From positions 1 to 64,000 of the forward strand of contig NZ_DJUW01000002.1 of assembly GCF_002440635.1 (NCBI RefSeq): a stretch of 64,000 nucleotides of DNA, read 5' to 3'. Shown here piece after piece: positions 25,984-36,058 of the stretch; position 1 is the first letter of the stretch; the number at the start of each line of letters is the position of its first letter. The stretch comes from Novosphingobium sp. UBA6272. GTDB taxonomy: Bacteria > Pseudomonadota > Alphaproteobacteria > Sphingomonadales > Sphingomonadaceae. The position numbers and the translations under genes are program-made. The notes beneath the pieces were generated by a model, which was given only the letters and a program-made list of their open reading frames with translations, had not been told where the DNA came from and made no database searches.

Positions 25984-26832
25984 GTGCAAACCCACCATCA
26001 GCTTGATCCACTGCGCCGTGCAGTGGATGCCCTGAAGCAGGACGGCCCTCTGGCGCTGGTGCCGACCATGGGCGCGCTGCATGAAGGCCATCTGACGCTG
26101 GTCCGCGAAGCCCGCAAGCGCGCCGCCCACGTCGCGGTGTCGATCTTCGTCAATCCGCGCCAGTTCGGCCCGAACGAGGATCTGGCCAAGTATCCACGCC
26201 AGCTGGAGCGCGACAGCGAACTGCTGGCGGCCGAAGGGGTCAGCCTGCTGTGGGCCCCCGATGCCGAGGCGATGTATCCCGACGGCTATGCCACCACGAT
26301 CAATGTCGGCGAAGTCAGTGAGGGGCTGTGCGGCGCGGCCCGGCCCGGTCATTTCGACGGGGTGGCCACGGTCGTCTGCAAGCTGTTCAACCAGGTCCGC
26401 CCCGACCTTGCTGTGTTCGGCGAAAAGGACTGGCAACAACTGGCGGTGATCCGCCGGATGGCACGCGATCTCGATCTGCTGTTGCCCACGGCCGAAGCGA
26501 TCCACGGCGTGCCAACCGTGCGCGAGGCCGATGGCCTCGCGATGTCGTCGCGCAATGCCTATCTTTCCGCCGACGAACGCGTCCAGGCCGCCGCCCTGCC
26601 GCGCGCAATGCAGGCCGCCATCGCAGCGATGCGCGGCGGCGTGCCGGTAGAGTCTGCTCTCGAGGCGCTCAGGGCCAGCCTGCTGGAAGGCGGGTTTGCG
26701 TCGGTCGATTATGCCGAAGTTCGCCACGCCGAATCGCTGGTGCCGCTTGTCGCGCTGAGCGATGCTCCGGCCCGGCTGCTGGTCGCGGCCCGGATCGGTC
26801 CGGCGCGACTGATCGACAATATGGCGGTCTGA
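25984..26832 (+). CDS. panC: Pantoate-beta-alanine ligase
   Basis: 282 residues from GTG 25984, the usual length; AAGGGA lies about 8 bases upstream. It joins pantoate and beta-alanine with ATP to pantothenate for coenzyme A. LVPTMGALHEGHLTLV is the HIGH-like ATP motif, FVNPRQFGPNEDLAKYPR the pantoate site, VFGEKDWQQL and MSSRNAYLS the KMSKS-like motif. It is divergent from mipZ. A hairpin at 26926-26953 is a plausible terminator. Confidence 0.96.
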   Translation: MQTHHQLDPLRRAVDALKQDGPLALVPTMGALHEGHLTLVREARKRAAHVAVSIFVNPRQFGPNEDLAKYPRQLERDSELLAAEGVSLLWAPDAEAMYPDGYATTINVGEVSEGLCGAARPGHFDGVATVVCKLFNQVRPDLAVFGEKDWQQLAVIRRMARDLDLLLPTAEAIHGVPTVREADGLAMSSRNAYLSADERVQAAALPRAMQAAIAAMRGGVPVESALEALRASLLEGGFASVDYAEVRHAESLVPLVALSDAPARLLVAARIGPARLIDNMAV

Positions 26833-26925
26833 CCCTGCATTTGGCGGGTTTGTCCAATACCCATCCCGCGAATCGTGACAATCACCGTACAGGCACGGAG
26901 CGCTGGTCCGCTCGCGCCGGGGGCA

Positions 26926-26964
26926 GGGCGGGCTTGCTGAGGCAGGCCCGCCCGACTGCATTTT
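26926..26964 (+). terminator. Probable terminator after panC
   Basis: GGGCGGGCTTGC (26926-26937), loop TGAG, GCAGGCCCGCCC (26942-26953) pair over 12 positions with one G-T. A short TTTT follows at 26961-26964 after seven intervening bases, so termination is likely but not textbook. It is also positioned to serve the end of the convergent AraC gene. Confidence 0.55.
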
Positions 26965-26981
26965 GAGCCGATGCACTGCAA

Positions 26982-27995
26982 TCAGCGAACTTGGCCCTGG
27001 GTCTTTCCGCTGCGCCGGGGTGGCTTTCCGAACGCGCTGCAATGCCAGCGGGTGAAGGCCCCAATCGAACCATAGCCAAGAATCTCGGCCACATCGGTCA
27101 CCCGCATCCGCGGATTGGCCAGAAACTCGACCGCCAGTTGCATTCGGGCCCGATTGAGCAGCTGGCTGAAGCTGGTGCCATCGGTGTCGAGCAACCGCTG
27201 CAAGGTCCGGACGCTGTGCCCCAGCGAGGCGGCGCAGGTCTGGATTGAGGCCCGGCCCGAGGGCAGCAGAAGCCGGATCAACTGGTCGACATGTTCGGCC
27301 GTGGTGCTGGCGGCGGGACGCATCGCCGTATCGAGCAGCTGCCGGGCATGGCTGGCGAGATGGGTATCGGCACGGGCATTAGCGCGATCGAGATCGGCGG
27401 TAGCCACAACCAGGCCGGTGAATTCGCTGTCGAACTGCAGCGGACAGCCAAACATCCTGGCGAAAACGGCACGGTCGGCAGCCGGCGGCGACGGATGCGT
27501 AAAGCAGGCCAGTTGCGGAGCCCAGCCGGGGCCCAGCACCGCTGCGCAGAGCCGGACCAACACCGCCAGCACCAGGTTTGCGGACTGCCGCGCCGGTTCG
27601 GGCCGGCTGAGGATGAAATCTTCGCGCAGGATCACCACGTCGCGGCGCTCCTCAACGTTCAGCATCAGCGTGGAGTTGATCCGGCCGCGAAATTCGATCA
27701 GCGCGGCCAGCGCCGCGCGCAGGTTGGGCTGGTGCGCAATCAGCAGGCTGGTCGCCCCAAGATTGGCAAGCAGCCGCCCCTCGGCCATCCGCAGCCCCAG
27801 CGTCATGCAGCCGGCGGCCTCAGCGCTGCGTTCCAGCAACCGCACAGCCGCGCGCGCCGGAATCAGTTGCTCGGGATTGGCCAGAAGCGCCGCATCGAGG
27901 CCTTGCTCACTCAGCAAGGGTCGAGGATTGATCCCGAAGCTGTGCATGGTTTCGAGATAGCCGGTCAGGGCAGCCACGCGGACCAGTTCAGCCAT
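26982..27995 (-). CDS. AraC-family transcriptional regulator with arabinose-binding-like N-terminal domain
   Basis: 337 residues. An N-terminal sensory domain (LTGYLETMHSFGINPRPLLS...) resembles the PF12625 type. The C-terminal AraC helix-turn-helix includes ASLGHSVRTLQRLLDTDGTSF and VTDVAEILGYGSIGAFTRWH. This branch resembles OruR/ArgR-like regulators of catabolic genes. It is divergently transcribed from the quinone-reductase/dioxygenase/BKACE operon, with 124 bases between the two starts, so it is the obvious candidate for its control. Confidence 0.88.
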   Translation of the reverse strand: MAELVRVAALTGYLETMHSFGINPRPLLSEQGLDAALLANPEQLIPARAAVRLLERSAEAAGCMTLGLRMAEGRLLANLGATSLLIAHQPNLRAALAALIEFRGRINSTLMLNVEERRDVVILREDFILSRPEPARQSANLVLAVLVRLCAAVLGPGWAPQLACFTHPSPPAADRAVFARMFGCPLQFDSEFTGLVVATADLDRANARADTHLASHARQLLDTAMRPAASTTAEHVDQLIRLLLPSGRASIQTCAASLGHSVRTLQRLLDTDGTSFSQLLNRARMQLAVEFLANPRMRVTDVAEILGYGSIGAFTRWHCSAFGKPPRRSGKTQGQVR

Positions 27996-28119
27996 TGCCG
28001 CACTCCTGTCTTGCTGCCCAGCCTGGCACGAAATGCAAAAAGTTTGGCGTCAAATGTGAAAAATGGCAAGCGGCGATCGCTTATCCAAGAGCCAAGAAGA
28101 GTTGGGAGAGGATGTCACG

Positions 28120-29097
28120 ATGGCAAAAGCCGTCCGTTTTCACCAGGCCGGTGGGCCCGAGGTCTTGCAGGTCGAACAGGTCGAAGTCGGCAAGCCTGGC
28201 CCGGGTGAAGTCCTGTTGCGCCACCATGCGGTCGGCTGCAATTTTGCGGATACCTATTTCCGCTCCGGGCTCTACCCGGTCCAGCCCCCGTGCGGGATTG
28301 GGGTCGAAGCGGCGGGAGAGGTGCTGGCGCTGGGCGAAGGCGTGACATCGGTCGCAGTCGGCGACCGCGTCAGCTACAACGGCGGGCCGCTGGGTGCCTA
28401 TGCCACCGAGCGGGTCATGCCGGCCGCGCCGCTGTTCAAATTGCCGGACAATGTCGATTTCGAGACCGCCGCGGCATCCACCATGCGCGGACTTTCGGCG
28501 ACCTATTGGCTCAAGAAGGCCGACCCTCGGCTCAGGGCTGGCGACACGATCCTGCTCCACGCGGCCGCCGGCGGGGTCGGGCTGCTGGCGATCCAGGTCG
28601 CCAAGCTGCTGGGGATCCGGGTAATCGGCACGGTCTCCAGCGAGGAAAAGGCCGAGGCCGCCCGCGCGGTCGGCTGCGACGAGATCATTTTCTATCGTCG
28701 CGAGGACGTGCCGGCCCGGGTCAAGGAACTGACCGGTGGCGAAGGCGTGCAGACCGTGTTCGACGGGGTCGGCAAGGATACCTTCGAAAGCTCGCTCAAG
28801 TCGCTGCGGCGGCGCGGGGTGCTGGTCGGCTGCGGCACCGCATCTGGCCCGATCCCCCCGATCGACGCCTTCCAGTTGATGCTGCAGGGCTCGGTCTATT
28901 TCATCCGCCCGGCCTTCATGGATTTCTACGCTGACCCGGCCGAACGCGCCGAATTGTCGTCGTGGTGGTTCGACCACCTCTCCGCCCGACGGATCAAGGT
29001 CAGGATCGACAAGCGCTACGCCCTTGAAGACTGCGTTCAGGCCCACCGCGACATCGAAGCCGGGCAGGCGATCGGCTCGTCGATTTTCGTGATCTGA
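28120..29097 (+). CDS. NADPH:quinone oxidoreductase-like medium-chain reductase
   Basis: 325 residues of the zinc-less MDR family. FADTYFRSGLYPVQPP is the quinone-reductase signature; the Rossmann motif is AAAGGVGLLAIQVAKLLG. Start 28120 follows GGGAGAGG. Enzymes of this group reduce quinones or alpha,beta-unsaturated carbonyls with NADPH. As first gene of the operon, it may reduce a pathway intermediate. Substrate unknown. A ribosome-binding AAGGAA and a gap of 11 bases link it to the dioxygenase gene. Confidence 0.85.
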   Translation: MAKAVRFHQAGGPEVLQVEQVEVGKPGPGEVLLRHHAVGCNFADTYFRSGLYPVQPPCGIGVEAAGEVLALGEGVTSVAVGDRVSYNGGPLGAYATERVMPAAPLFKLPDNVDFETAAASTMRGLSATYWLKKADPRLRAGDTILLHAAAGGVGLLAIQVAKLLGIRVIGTVSSEEKAEAARAVGCDEIIFYRREDVPARVKELTGGEGVQTVFDGVGKDTFESSLKSLRRRGVLVGCGTASGPIPPIDAFQLMLQGSVYFIRPAFMDFYADPAERAELSSWWFDHLSARRIKVRIDKRYALEDCVQAHRDIEAGQAIGSSIFVI

Positions 29098-29108
29098 AGG
29101 AACAGGCG

Positions 29109-29957
29109 ATGCGGATCGAGAAGCTTACCTGCAGTATCGGCGCCGAACTTACGGGCGTGAACCTGGCCGAGGCAGCGCGTAACGACGATCTGTTCGGCGC
29201 GATCCGCGCTGCACTGCTGGAACACAAGGTGCTGTTCCTGCGCGATCAGGATATCTCTCGCGCCGATCACGTTGCCTTTGCCGAACGGTTCGGGCCGCTG
29301 GAGGACCATCCCGTCGCCGGCAGCGATCCCGAGAATCCGGGGCTGGTGCGGATCTACAAGGACGAAAACTCACCGCCCGATTTCTATGAGAATTCGTGGC
29401 ACGCAGATGCGACCTGGCGCGAGGCGCCGCAAATGGGCGCGGTGCTGCGCTGCGTCACTTGCCCGCCGGTCGGTGGGGACACGATGTGGGCCAACATGGA
29501 ACGCGCCTATGAGGATCTGGCCGACCACATCAAGGAAACGATCGCGCCCCTGAAGGCCCGTCATTCGATCGAGGCGAGTTTTGGCGCGCGGATGCCCGAC
29601 GAAAAGCGCCTGGCGCTGAAGGCCCAGTTCCCCGATGCAGAACATCCGGTGGTGCGGACCCATCCTGAAACCGGCCGCAAGGCGCTTTACGTCTGCGGCT
29701 TCACCACCCATTTCACCAATTTCCACACCAGTGCCAACGTCCGCTATGGCCAGGATTATGCGCCGGGCGGGGCGGCCTTGCTGCACTACCTCATCGGCCG
29801 TGCGCAGATCCCGGAATACCAGGTCCGCTGGCGCTGGCGGCCCGGCTCGATGGCGATCTGGGATAACCGCTGCACCCAGCATTACGCCGTGATGGATTAC
29901 CCCCCCTGCGTCCGCCAGATGGAGCGCGCCGGGATCATTGGTGATCGACCGTTTTAG
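29109..29957 (+). CDS. TauD/TfdA-family 2-oxoglutarate-dependent dioxygenase
   Basis: 282 residues. Iron ligands are visible as WHADATW (His-x-Asp) and a distal His in QHYAVMDYPP; the 2-oxoglutarate-binding Arg is in PCVRQMERAGI, and MAIWDNR precedes the distal His. Family members hydroxylate taurine, aryloxyalkanoates, sulfate esters or carnitine precursors with O2, giving succinate and CO2. The substrate cannot be told. Its place beside a BKACE enzyme suggests a first oxygenation step in breakdown of a modified carboxylic acid, but that is inference. Confidence 0.88.
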   Translation: MRIEKLTCSIGAELTGVNLAEAARNDDLFGAIRAALLEHKVLFLRDQDISRADHVAFAERFGPLEDHPVAGSDPENPGLVRIYKDENSPPDFYENSWHADATWREAPQMGAVLRCVTCPPVGGDTMWANMERAYEDLADHIKETIAPLKARHSIEASFGARMPDEKRLALKAQFPDAEHPVVRTHPETGRKALYVCGFTTHFTNFHTSANVRYGQDYAPGGAALLHYLIGRAQIPEYQVRWRWRPGSMAIWDNRCTQHYAVMDYPPCVRQMERAGIIGDRPF

Positions 29958-30005
29958 CTAAGCCCCTCCCCTAAAGGGGCGGGTGAGAAAAATAGGAGAA
30001 GTGAC

Positions 30006-31058
30006 ATGCAATTCTTCGACGAAAGCCTGCTTCCCGAAAACCAGGACCCGCTGGTGATCCAGGTTGCACCCTATGCCCCGAGCTTCATGCCGCAGGATAG
30101 CGACGACATTCCGGTGAGCTATGCCGAACAGGTCCAAAAGGCGGTTGATTGCTACAACGCCGGTGCGACCGTGCTGCACCTTCACGTGCGGGAACCCGAC
30201 GGCACCGGGTCCAAGGATCTCGACCGCTTCAACGAAATGCTCGACCGGCTGCGCACGGCGGTACCCGACATGGTGCTGCAGGTCGGCGGCTCGATCAGCT
30301 TTGCCCCGAAGAGCGACAGCGCCGCAGCTGAATGGCTGGACGACGATACCCGCCACATGCTGGCCGATCTCAAGCCCGTGCCTGATCAGGTGACGCTGGC
30401 GGTCAATACCAACCAGATGAACGTGATGGAACTGATCACCGAGGATGACGCGAAGGGCACCACGATGTGGGACGTCTACCGCGAAGCCTATACCGAGATG
30501 TATTACGATGCCGGGCCGGCCTTCATGAAGGAACACATGAAGCGGCTCACGGCTTCGGGAATCCAGACGCACTTCCAGATCGGTTGCGCGCGCGATCTGG
30601 AAACGGTCGAGCGGCTGGTCCGGAATGGCCATTACATGGGCCCGCTGGTCTGCAACTGGGTCGCGATCGGCGGCGGGCACGATGGTCCCAACCCGCGCAA
30701 CCTGATGGAATTCATCAACCGGCTGCCGCAGAATGCGGTCTGCACGGTCGAAGGGCTGATGCGCAGCATGTATCCGCTGATCACCATGGGCATCGCGATG
30801 GGCCTGCACGTCCGGGTTGGCCAGGAAGACAACCTGTGGGGCCGCAAGGGCGAACGCGCCACCTCGGTCCAGCAGATCGAAAAGGCAGTGCGGATTTCCG
30901 AGGAGCTGTGGCGCCCGATCGCTTCGGGCAAGGAAGCCAGGGAAATCTACCAGATCGGTACCTTCTATTCGAGCGTCGAGGAAACGCTGGAGAAGAACGG
31001 CTGGCTGCCCGGCCCCCGCCCGGGACGGCGCACGGCCCGGCTCAGCGCCGCTGCATGA
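30006..31058 (+). CDS. BKACE-family (DUF849) beta-keto acid cleavage enzyme
   Basis: 350 residues. The beta-keto acid cleavage enzymes (founder Kce, 3-keto-5-aminohexanoate cleavage) condense a beta-keto acid with acetyl-CoA to give acetoacetate and a new acyl-CoA. Family marks are the zinc motif VLHLHVREPDG, NWVAIGGGHDGPNP, and MGLHVRVGQEDNLW. Specificity varies widely in BKACE and cannot be assigned. AGGAGA precedes the start, and the stop overlaps the hydrolase start by 4 bases. With the dioxygenase and the MFS transporter, it points to catabolism of a small organic acid. Confidence 0.9.
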   Translation: MQFFDESLLPENQDPLVIQVAPYAPSFMPQDSDDIPVSYAEQVQKAVDCYNAGATVLHLHVREPDGTGSKDLDRFNEMLDRLRTAVPDMVLQVGGSISFAPKSDSAAAEWLDDDTRHMLADLKPVPDQVTLAVNTNQMNVMELITEDDAKGTTMWDVYREAYTEMYYDAGPAFMKEHMKRLTASGIQTHFQIGCARDLETVERLVRNGHYMGPLVCNWVAIGGGHDGPNPRNLMEFINRLPQNAVCTVEGLMRSMYPLITMGIAMGLHVRVGQEDNLWGRKGERATSVQQIEKAVRISEELWRPIASGKEAREIYQIGTFYSSVEETLEKNGWLPGPRPGRRTARLSAAA

Positions 31059-31606
31059 GCGCAACGGTCCTCTTCGTTCCCGGCCTTCGGGACCATGTCG
31101 AGGATCACTGGCAGACTCACGCAGCCCGCTCGATACCGGGTTCGGTGACGGTTGAACCGCTCACCGAAGACCGGTTGTCGCGGGCAGCGCGGGTCGCCGC
31201 GCTCGATGCCGCGCTGCGCGTGATCGAAGGCGAAGTCGTTATCGCGGCGCACAGCGCCGGGTGCCTGATGGTCGCGCACTGGGCGCTAACGCCCAGCCGG
31301 GCGATCAAGGCGGCATTGCTGGTGACTCCGGCCGATGTCGAACATCCGCTGCCGCCTGGCTACCCGGCCTTTGACGATTTGGCCGCGAACGGCTGGATCC
31401 CGATCCCCCGCGCACCTTTGCCTTTTCCGGCCACGGTCGTGGCAAGCCGGAACGATCCGCTCGCCGGGTTTGCGCGGATCGAGCGGCTCGCGGCCGATTG
31501 GGGCGCCGGGCTGCACGATGCCGGCGCGGTCGGCCATCTCAATCCGGCGGCGGGTTACGGACCCTGGCCGGATGGCCAGCGCCTGATCGAGCAGCTACGA
31601 CAGTGA
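31055..31606 (+). CDS. Small RBBP9/YdeN-like alpha/beta hydrolase
   Basis: 183 residues. LFVPGLRDHVEDHWQTH near the N-terminus, the nucleophile elbow AAHSAGC (Ser about 72), SRNDPLAG (Asp) and GHLNPAAG (His) form the likely triad of the RBBP9/YdeN serine-hydrolase family. The reaction is unknown; it could hydrolyse an ester or thioester in the same pathway as the BKACE enzyme. ATGA overlap with the upstream gene shows translational coupling. Confidence 0.85.
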   Translation: MSATVLFVPGLRDHVEDHWQTHAARSIPGSVTVEPLTEDRLSRAARVAALDAALRVIEGEVVIAAHSAGCLMVAHWALTPSRAIKAALLVTPADVEHPLPPGYPAFDDLAANGWIPIPRAPLPFPATVVASRNDPLAGFARIERLAADWGAGLHDAGAVGHLNPAAGYGPWPDGQRLIEQLRQ

Positions 31607-31632
31607 CCCGATCGGGGAGAGGATAGCAGGAC

Positions 31633-32961
<1,329 letters not shown>

Positions 32962-33082
32962 ATGGCCCCAAGGGCTTGCTGCCCGCCCTATGCTTCAAGG
33001 TCGCCGCGCGGTCAATCCGCTTGGACCTGAGCCTGTAGCAAAATCCAGCTTTACCGGTCCGGCGGATCGGAGCAGCCTGCCC

Positions 33083-33108
33083 TTCCCGGCGCATCATGAC
33101 GCCGGGAA
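33083..33108 (+). promoter_or_regulatory. Hairpin reaching the aqpZ ribosome-binding site
   Basis: TTCCCGGCG (33083-33091) is an exact reverse complement of CGCCGGGAA (33100-33108), loop CATCATGA. The right arm runs into AAAGGAGGGG, the aqpZ ribosome-binding site. It could hide part of that site, or simply protect the 5' end of the mRNA. Confidence 0.45.
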
Positions 33109-33119
33109 AGGAGGGGATA

Positions 33120-33821
33120 ATGACCGATTTGAGAAAGCTGTGCGCCGAGACTTTCGGCACGTTCTGGCTGGTGTTCGGCGGCTGCGGCAGCGCGATCTAT
33201 GCCGCCGCCTATCCAGGGCTGGGTATAGGCTTTGCCGGGGTCAGCCTGGCCTTTGGCCTGACCGTGCTGACCATGGCCTACGCCGTGGGCCACATCTCGG
33301 GCGGACATTTCAATCCGGCGGTGACGGTCGGGTTGTGGGCCGGCGGGCGCTTTGCCGCAAAGGACGTAGCGCCCTATGTGGTGGCCCAGGTGGTCGGTGC
33401 GATAATCGCCGCCTTCACGCTCTACTGCATCGCCAAGGGTGCGCCCGGCTGGGAACTGGGTGCCGGCAAGCTCGCCAGCAACGGCTATGATGCGGCCTCG
33501 CCCGGCAAATTTGGGCTGGGCACGGCCTTCCTGGTCGAGGTGCTGCTGACCGCCTTCTTCCTGCTGATAATCATGGGTTCGACCGACCGGCTCGCCACGG
33601 CCGCAGCGGCACCGATCGCGATCGGCCTGGGCCTGACGCTGATTCACCTGATTTCAATCCCGATCACCAACACCTCGGTCAACCCGGCGCGCAGCACCGG
33701 GCCGGCGCTGGTCGAGGGCGGGGTCGCGCTCCACCAGCTGTGGCTGTTCTGGCTGGCGCCGCTGATCGGCGGCGTGCTGGGCGGTCTGGCTTATCGGACC
33801 TTGCTGGCCGAGCCCGACTGA
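33120..33821 (+). CDS. aqpZ: Aquaporin Z family water channel
   Basis: 233 residues, six membrane helices and two half-helices with NPA boxes: SGGHFNPAVTVG and TNTSVNPARSTGPAL. The Arg after the second NPA and the His/Phe-type selectivity filter fit AqpZ water channels rather than glycerol facilitators. Start 33120 follows a strong AAGGAGGGG. A bidirectional terminator separates it from the convergent petABC operon. Confidence 0.94.
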   Translation: MTDLRKLCAETFGTFWLVFGGCGSAIYAAAYPGLGIGFAGVSLAFGLTVLTMAYAVGHISGGHFNPAVTVGLWAGGRFAAKDVAPYVVAQVVGAIIAAFTLYCIAKGAPGWELGAGKLASNGYDAASPGKFGLGTAFLVEVLLTAFFLLIIMGSTDRLATAAAAPIAIGLGLTLIHLISIPITNTSVNPARSTGPALVEGGVALHQLWLFWLAPLIGGVLGGLAYRTLLAEPD

Positions 33822-33842
33822 GCGAGGGGCCTGCAAAGCAAA

Positions 33843-33870
33843 AGCCCCGGCACCGCAGGGTGCCGGGGCT
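33843..33870. terminator. Bidirectional intrinsic terminator between aqpZ and petC
   Basis: AGCCCCGGCACC (33843-33854), loop GCAG, GGTGCCGGGGCT (33859-33870) is a perfect 12-bp stem. CTTTGTT follows on the plus strand; TTTGCTTT follows on the minus strand. It can stop both convergent units. Confidence 0.88.
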
Positions 33871-33899
33871 CTTTGTTGGTCCGGTCCGGACGAGAGGGA

Positions 33900-34739
33900 T
33901 CAGTGCCCCTTCTTGTCGGCCCAAATGTTGCGGTAGGACATGTAGCCCAGCACGGTGGCGAACAGCATGAAGCCCATCCACACAAACCCGGTCTGGTGGC
34001 GCTGCTCAAGCTCAGGCTCGGCAGTCCAGACCAGGAAGGCGGCCACGTCCTTGGCCATCTGGTCAACCGTTGCCGGGGTCCCGTCCGAATAGGTTACCTG
34101 GCCCTCCGCCGTCAGCGGCGGCGCCATCGCGATGTTGAGGTTCGCGAAGTACGGGTTGAAATGCAGCCCGTCGGGAGTCTTGGCATCGGGGAACTCCTTC
34201 AGCAGTTCCTTGCCTTCGTGGTTCTTGTAACCCGCTTGGTTCGCGTAGCCCGTCAGCAATGAATAGACATAGGCCGCGCCGCCATGCCGTGCCTTGGTGA
34301 TCAGCGAAAGATCGGGCGGATGGCCGGCACCGGCATAGACCACCGGCGGGAACTTGTCGGAAGGCTGGCCCGGACGGTCCTTGAACTCACCGGTCAGCGG
34401 ATCGGCAGCATTGATCGTCGCCTTGGCGGCGATCGCCTTAACCTCTGCCTCATTGTAGCCAAGCGCGGCAAGGCTGCGATACGATACGTGCTTCAGCGAA
34501 TGGCACGAAGCGCAGACGTTCTGGTAGACGGCAAAGCCGCGTTGCAGCTGGGCTTCGTCGAACTTTCCGAACACGCCGTCACTGGCAAGATCGAGTTTCT
34601 TCAGGTCATGCTTGACGAAGGCCTTCTCGACCGTGTGCGGCAAGCCGTCCTTGCCGAGCTGGATCGTATCCCAGAGCAGCGACCAGAGCAGCGCGGCCGC
34701 GAAGAACAGGCCGGTAAGGATGGAGATGATGCGGATCAT
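33900..34739 (-). CDS. petC: Cytochrome c1 subunit of the bc1 complex
   Basis: 279 residues. N-terminal signal/anchor, heme-binding CASCH (in YQNVCASCHSLKHVSYRSL), sixth ligand Met in NIAMAPPLTAEGQV and a C-terminal membrane anchor FVWMGFMLFATVLGYMSYRN. It passes electrons from the Rieske protein to soluble cytochrome c on the periplasmic side. Last gene of petABC; a terminator follows. Confidence 0.96.
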   Translation of the reverse strand: MIRIISILTGLFFAAALLWSLLWDTIQLGKDGLPHTVEKAFVKHDLKKLDLASDGVFGKFDEAQLQRGFAVYQNVCASCHSLKHVSYRSLAALGYNEAEVKAIAAKATINAADPLTGEFKDRPGQPSDKFPPVVYAGAGHPPDLSLITKARHGGAAYVYSLLTGYANQAGYKNHEGKELLKEFPDAKTPDGLHFNPYFANLNIAMAPPLTAEGQVTYSDGTPATVDQMAKDVAAFLVWTAEPELEQRHQTGFVWMGFMLFATVLGYMSYRNIWADKKGH

Positions 34740-34766
34740 GGGTCTCTCTTTCCGTCTGTCCGGGAC

Positions 34767-36047
34767 TTAGCCCTGAGCTTCCAGCTTGGCGGCGCCATCG
34801 CTGCCCAGAACGCTCTCGGTGATCGAGAAGGGCAGCGGATCGGGCCGTTCGATCGAGGATACGATCGGCACAATCACCAGGAAGTGCAGGAAGTAGTAAA
34901 TCGTCGCGAGCTGCGAGATCAGCACATAGGGTTGCTCGGCCGGCGCACCGCCGAGATAGCCGAGGATCAGCACGTCGATCACCAGCACCCAGAAGAACTT
35001 GCGGTACAGCGGGCGATAGGTGGCCGAGCGGACCGGCGAGCGATCGAGCCAGGGCAGGAAGAACCACACCAGGATCGCCGCGAACATTGCCAGCACGCCC
35101 AGCAGCTTGGCATCGAAGATCAGGAAGTTCTGCGTGAAGCTGCGCAGGATCGCGTAGAACGGCCAGAAATACCATTCGGGCACGATGTGCGCCGGCGTCT
35201 GCATCGGGTTGGCCGGAATGTAGTTGTCCGGGTGGCCCAGCGCGTTCGGCATGAAGAACAGGAAGGCGCTGTAAATCAGCATGAACAGGCCGATCGTCCA
35301 GCCATCCTTGCCCACGTAGTAAGGATAGAACGGCACGGTATCGCTTTCGCTCTTCACTTCCACCCCGGTCGGGTTCGACGAGCCGGGGATGTGCAGCGCC
35401 CAGATATGCAGGATCACCACGCCCAGGATCACGAAGGGCAGCAGGAAGTGCAGCGAGAAGAAACGGTTTAGCGTGGCGTTACCCGGGGCAAAACCGCCCA
35501 GCAGCCATTCTTTCAGCGGATCGCCGACCAGCGGGATCGATCCAAACAGCCCGGTTATGACCTGCGCGGCCCAGTAGGACATCTGGCCCCACGGCAGCAC
35601 GTAGCCCATGAAGGCGGTTGCCATCATCAGCAGGAAGATCACCACGCCGAGCAGCCAGATCATCTCGCGCGGGGCCTTGTACGACCCGTAATAGAACCCG
35701 CGGAAGATGTGGAGATAGACCACCGCGAAGAAGGCCGCTGCGCCGTTGGCGTGGCCATACCGCAGCATCCAGCCCCAGTTGACGTCACGCATGATGTGCT
35801 CGGTCGAGTTGAAGGCAACCGAGGTATCGCCGCCGTAATGCATCGCCAGGATCACCCCGGTGACGATCTGGATCACCAGGCAGAAGCCGGCCAGGAACCC
35901 GAAGTTCCAGAAATAGTTGAGGTTGCGCGGCACTTCATAGCCGCCGCCAACCGCATTGTAGACCAGCCGCGGCAGCGGCAGCCGCTGATCGAACCAGACC
36001 ATCAGCGGGTGGCTCGGCTTGTATTCGTTTGCCCAGGGGAAGCTCAT
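34767..36047 (-). CDS. petB: Cytochrome b subunit of the bc1 complex
   Basis: 426 residues with eight or nine membrane helices. The heme b ligands lie in the helices with RYGHANGAAAFFAVVYLHIF and HFLLPFVILGVVILHIWALH. The quinol-oxidation-site motif PEWYF is present, as is the GxxG-rich first helix. It oxidises ubiquinol and moves electrons across the membrane. 11 bases separate it from petA and 27 from petC. Confidence 0.97.
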   Translation of the reverse strand: MSFPWANEYKPSHPLMVWFDQRLPLPRLVYNAVGGGYEVPRNLNYFWNFGFLAGFCLVIQIVTGVILAMHYGGDTSVAFNSTEHIMRDVNWGWMLRYGHANGAAAFFAVVYLHIFRGFYYGSYKAPREMIWLLGVVIFLLMMATAFMGYVLPWGQMSYWAAQVITGLFGSIPLVGDPLKEWLLGGFAPGNATLNRFFSLHFLLPFVILGVVILHIWALHIPGSSNPTGVEVKSESDTVPFYPYYVGKDGWTIGLFMLIYSAFLFFMPNALGHPDNYIPANPMQTPAHIVPEWYFWPFYAILRSFTQNFLIFDAKLLGVLAMFAAILVWFFLPWLDRSPVRSATYRPLYRKFFWVLVIDVLILGYLGGAPAEQPYVLISQLATIYYFLHFLVIVPIVSSIERPDPLPFSITESVLGSDGAAKLEAQG

Positions 36048-36058
36048 GATGGTCTACC

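Noticed and set aside
29964..29985. Terminator between dioxygenase and BKACE genes
   Set aside because: A short CCCCT-AA-AGGGG stem exists, but with no T-run and with the operon continuing 20 bases later; probably a minor repeat or processing site.
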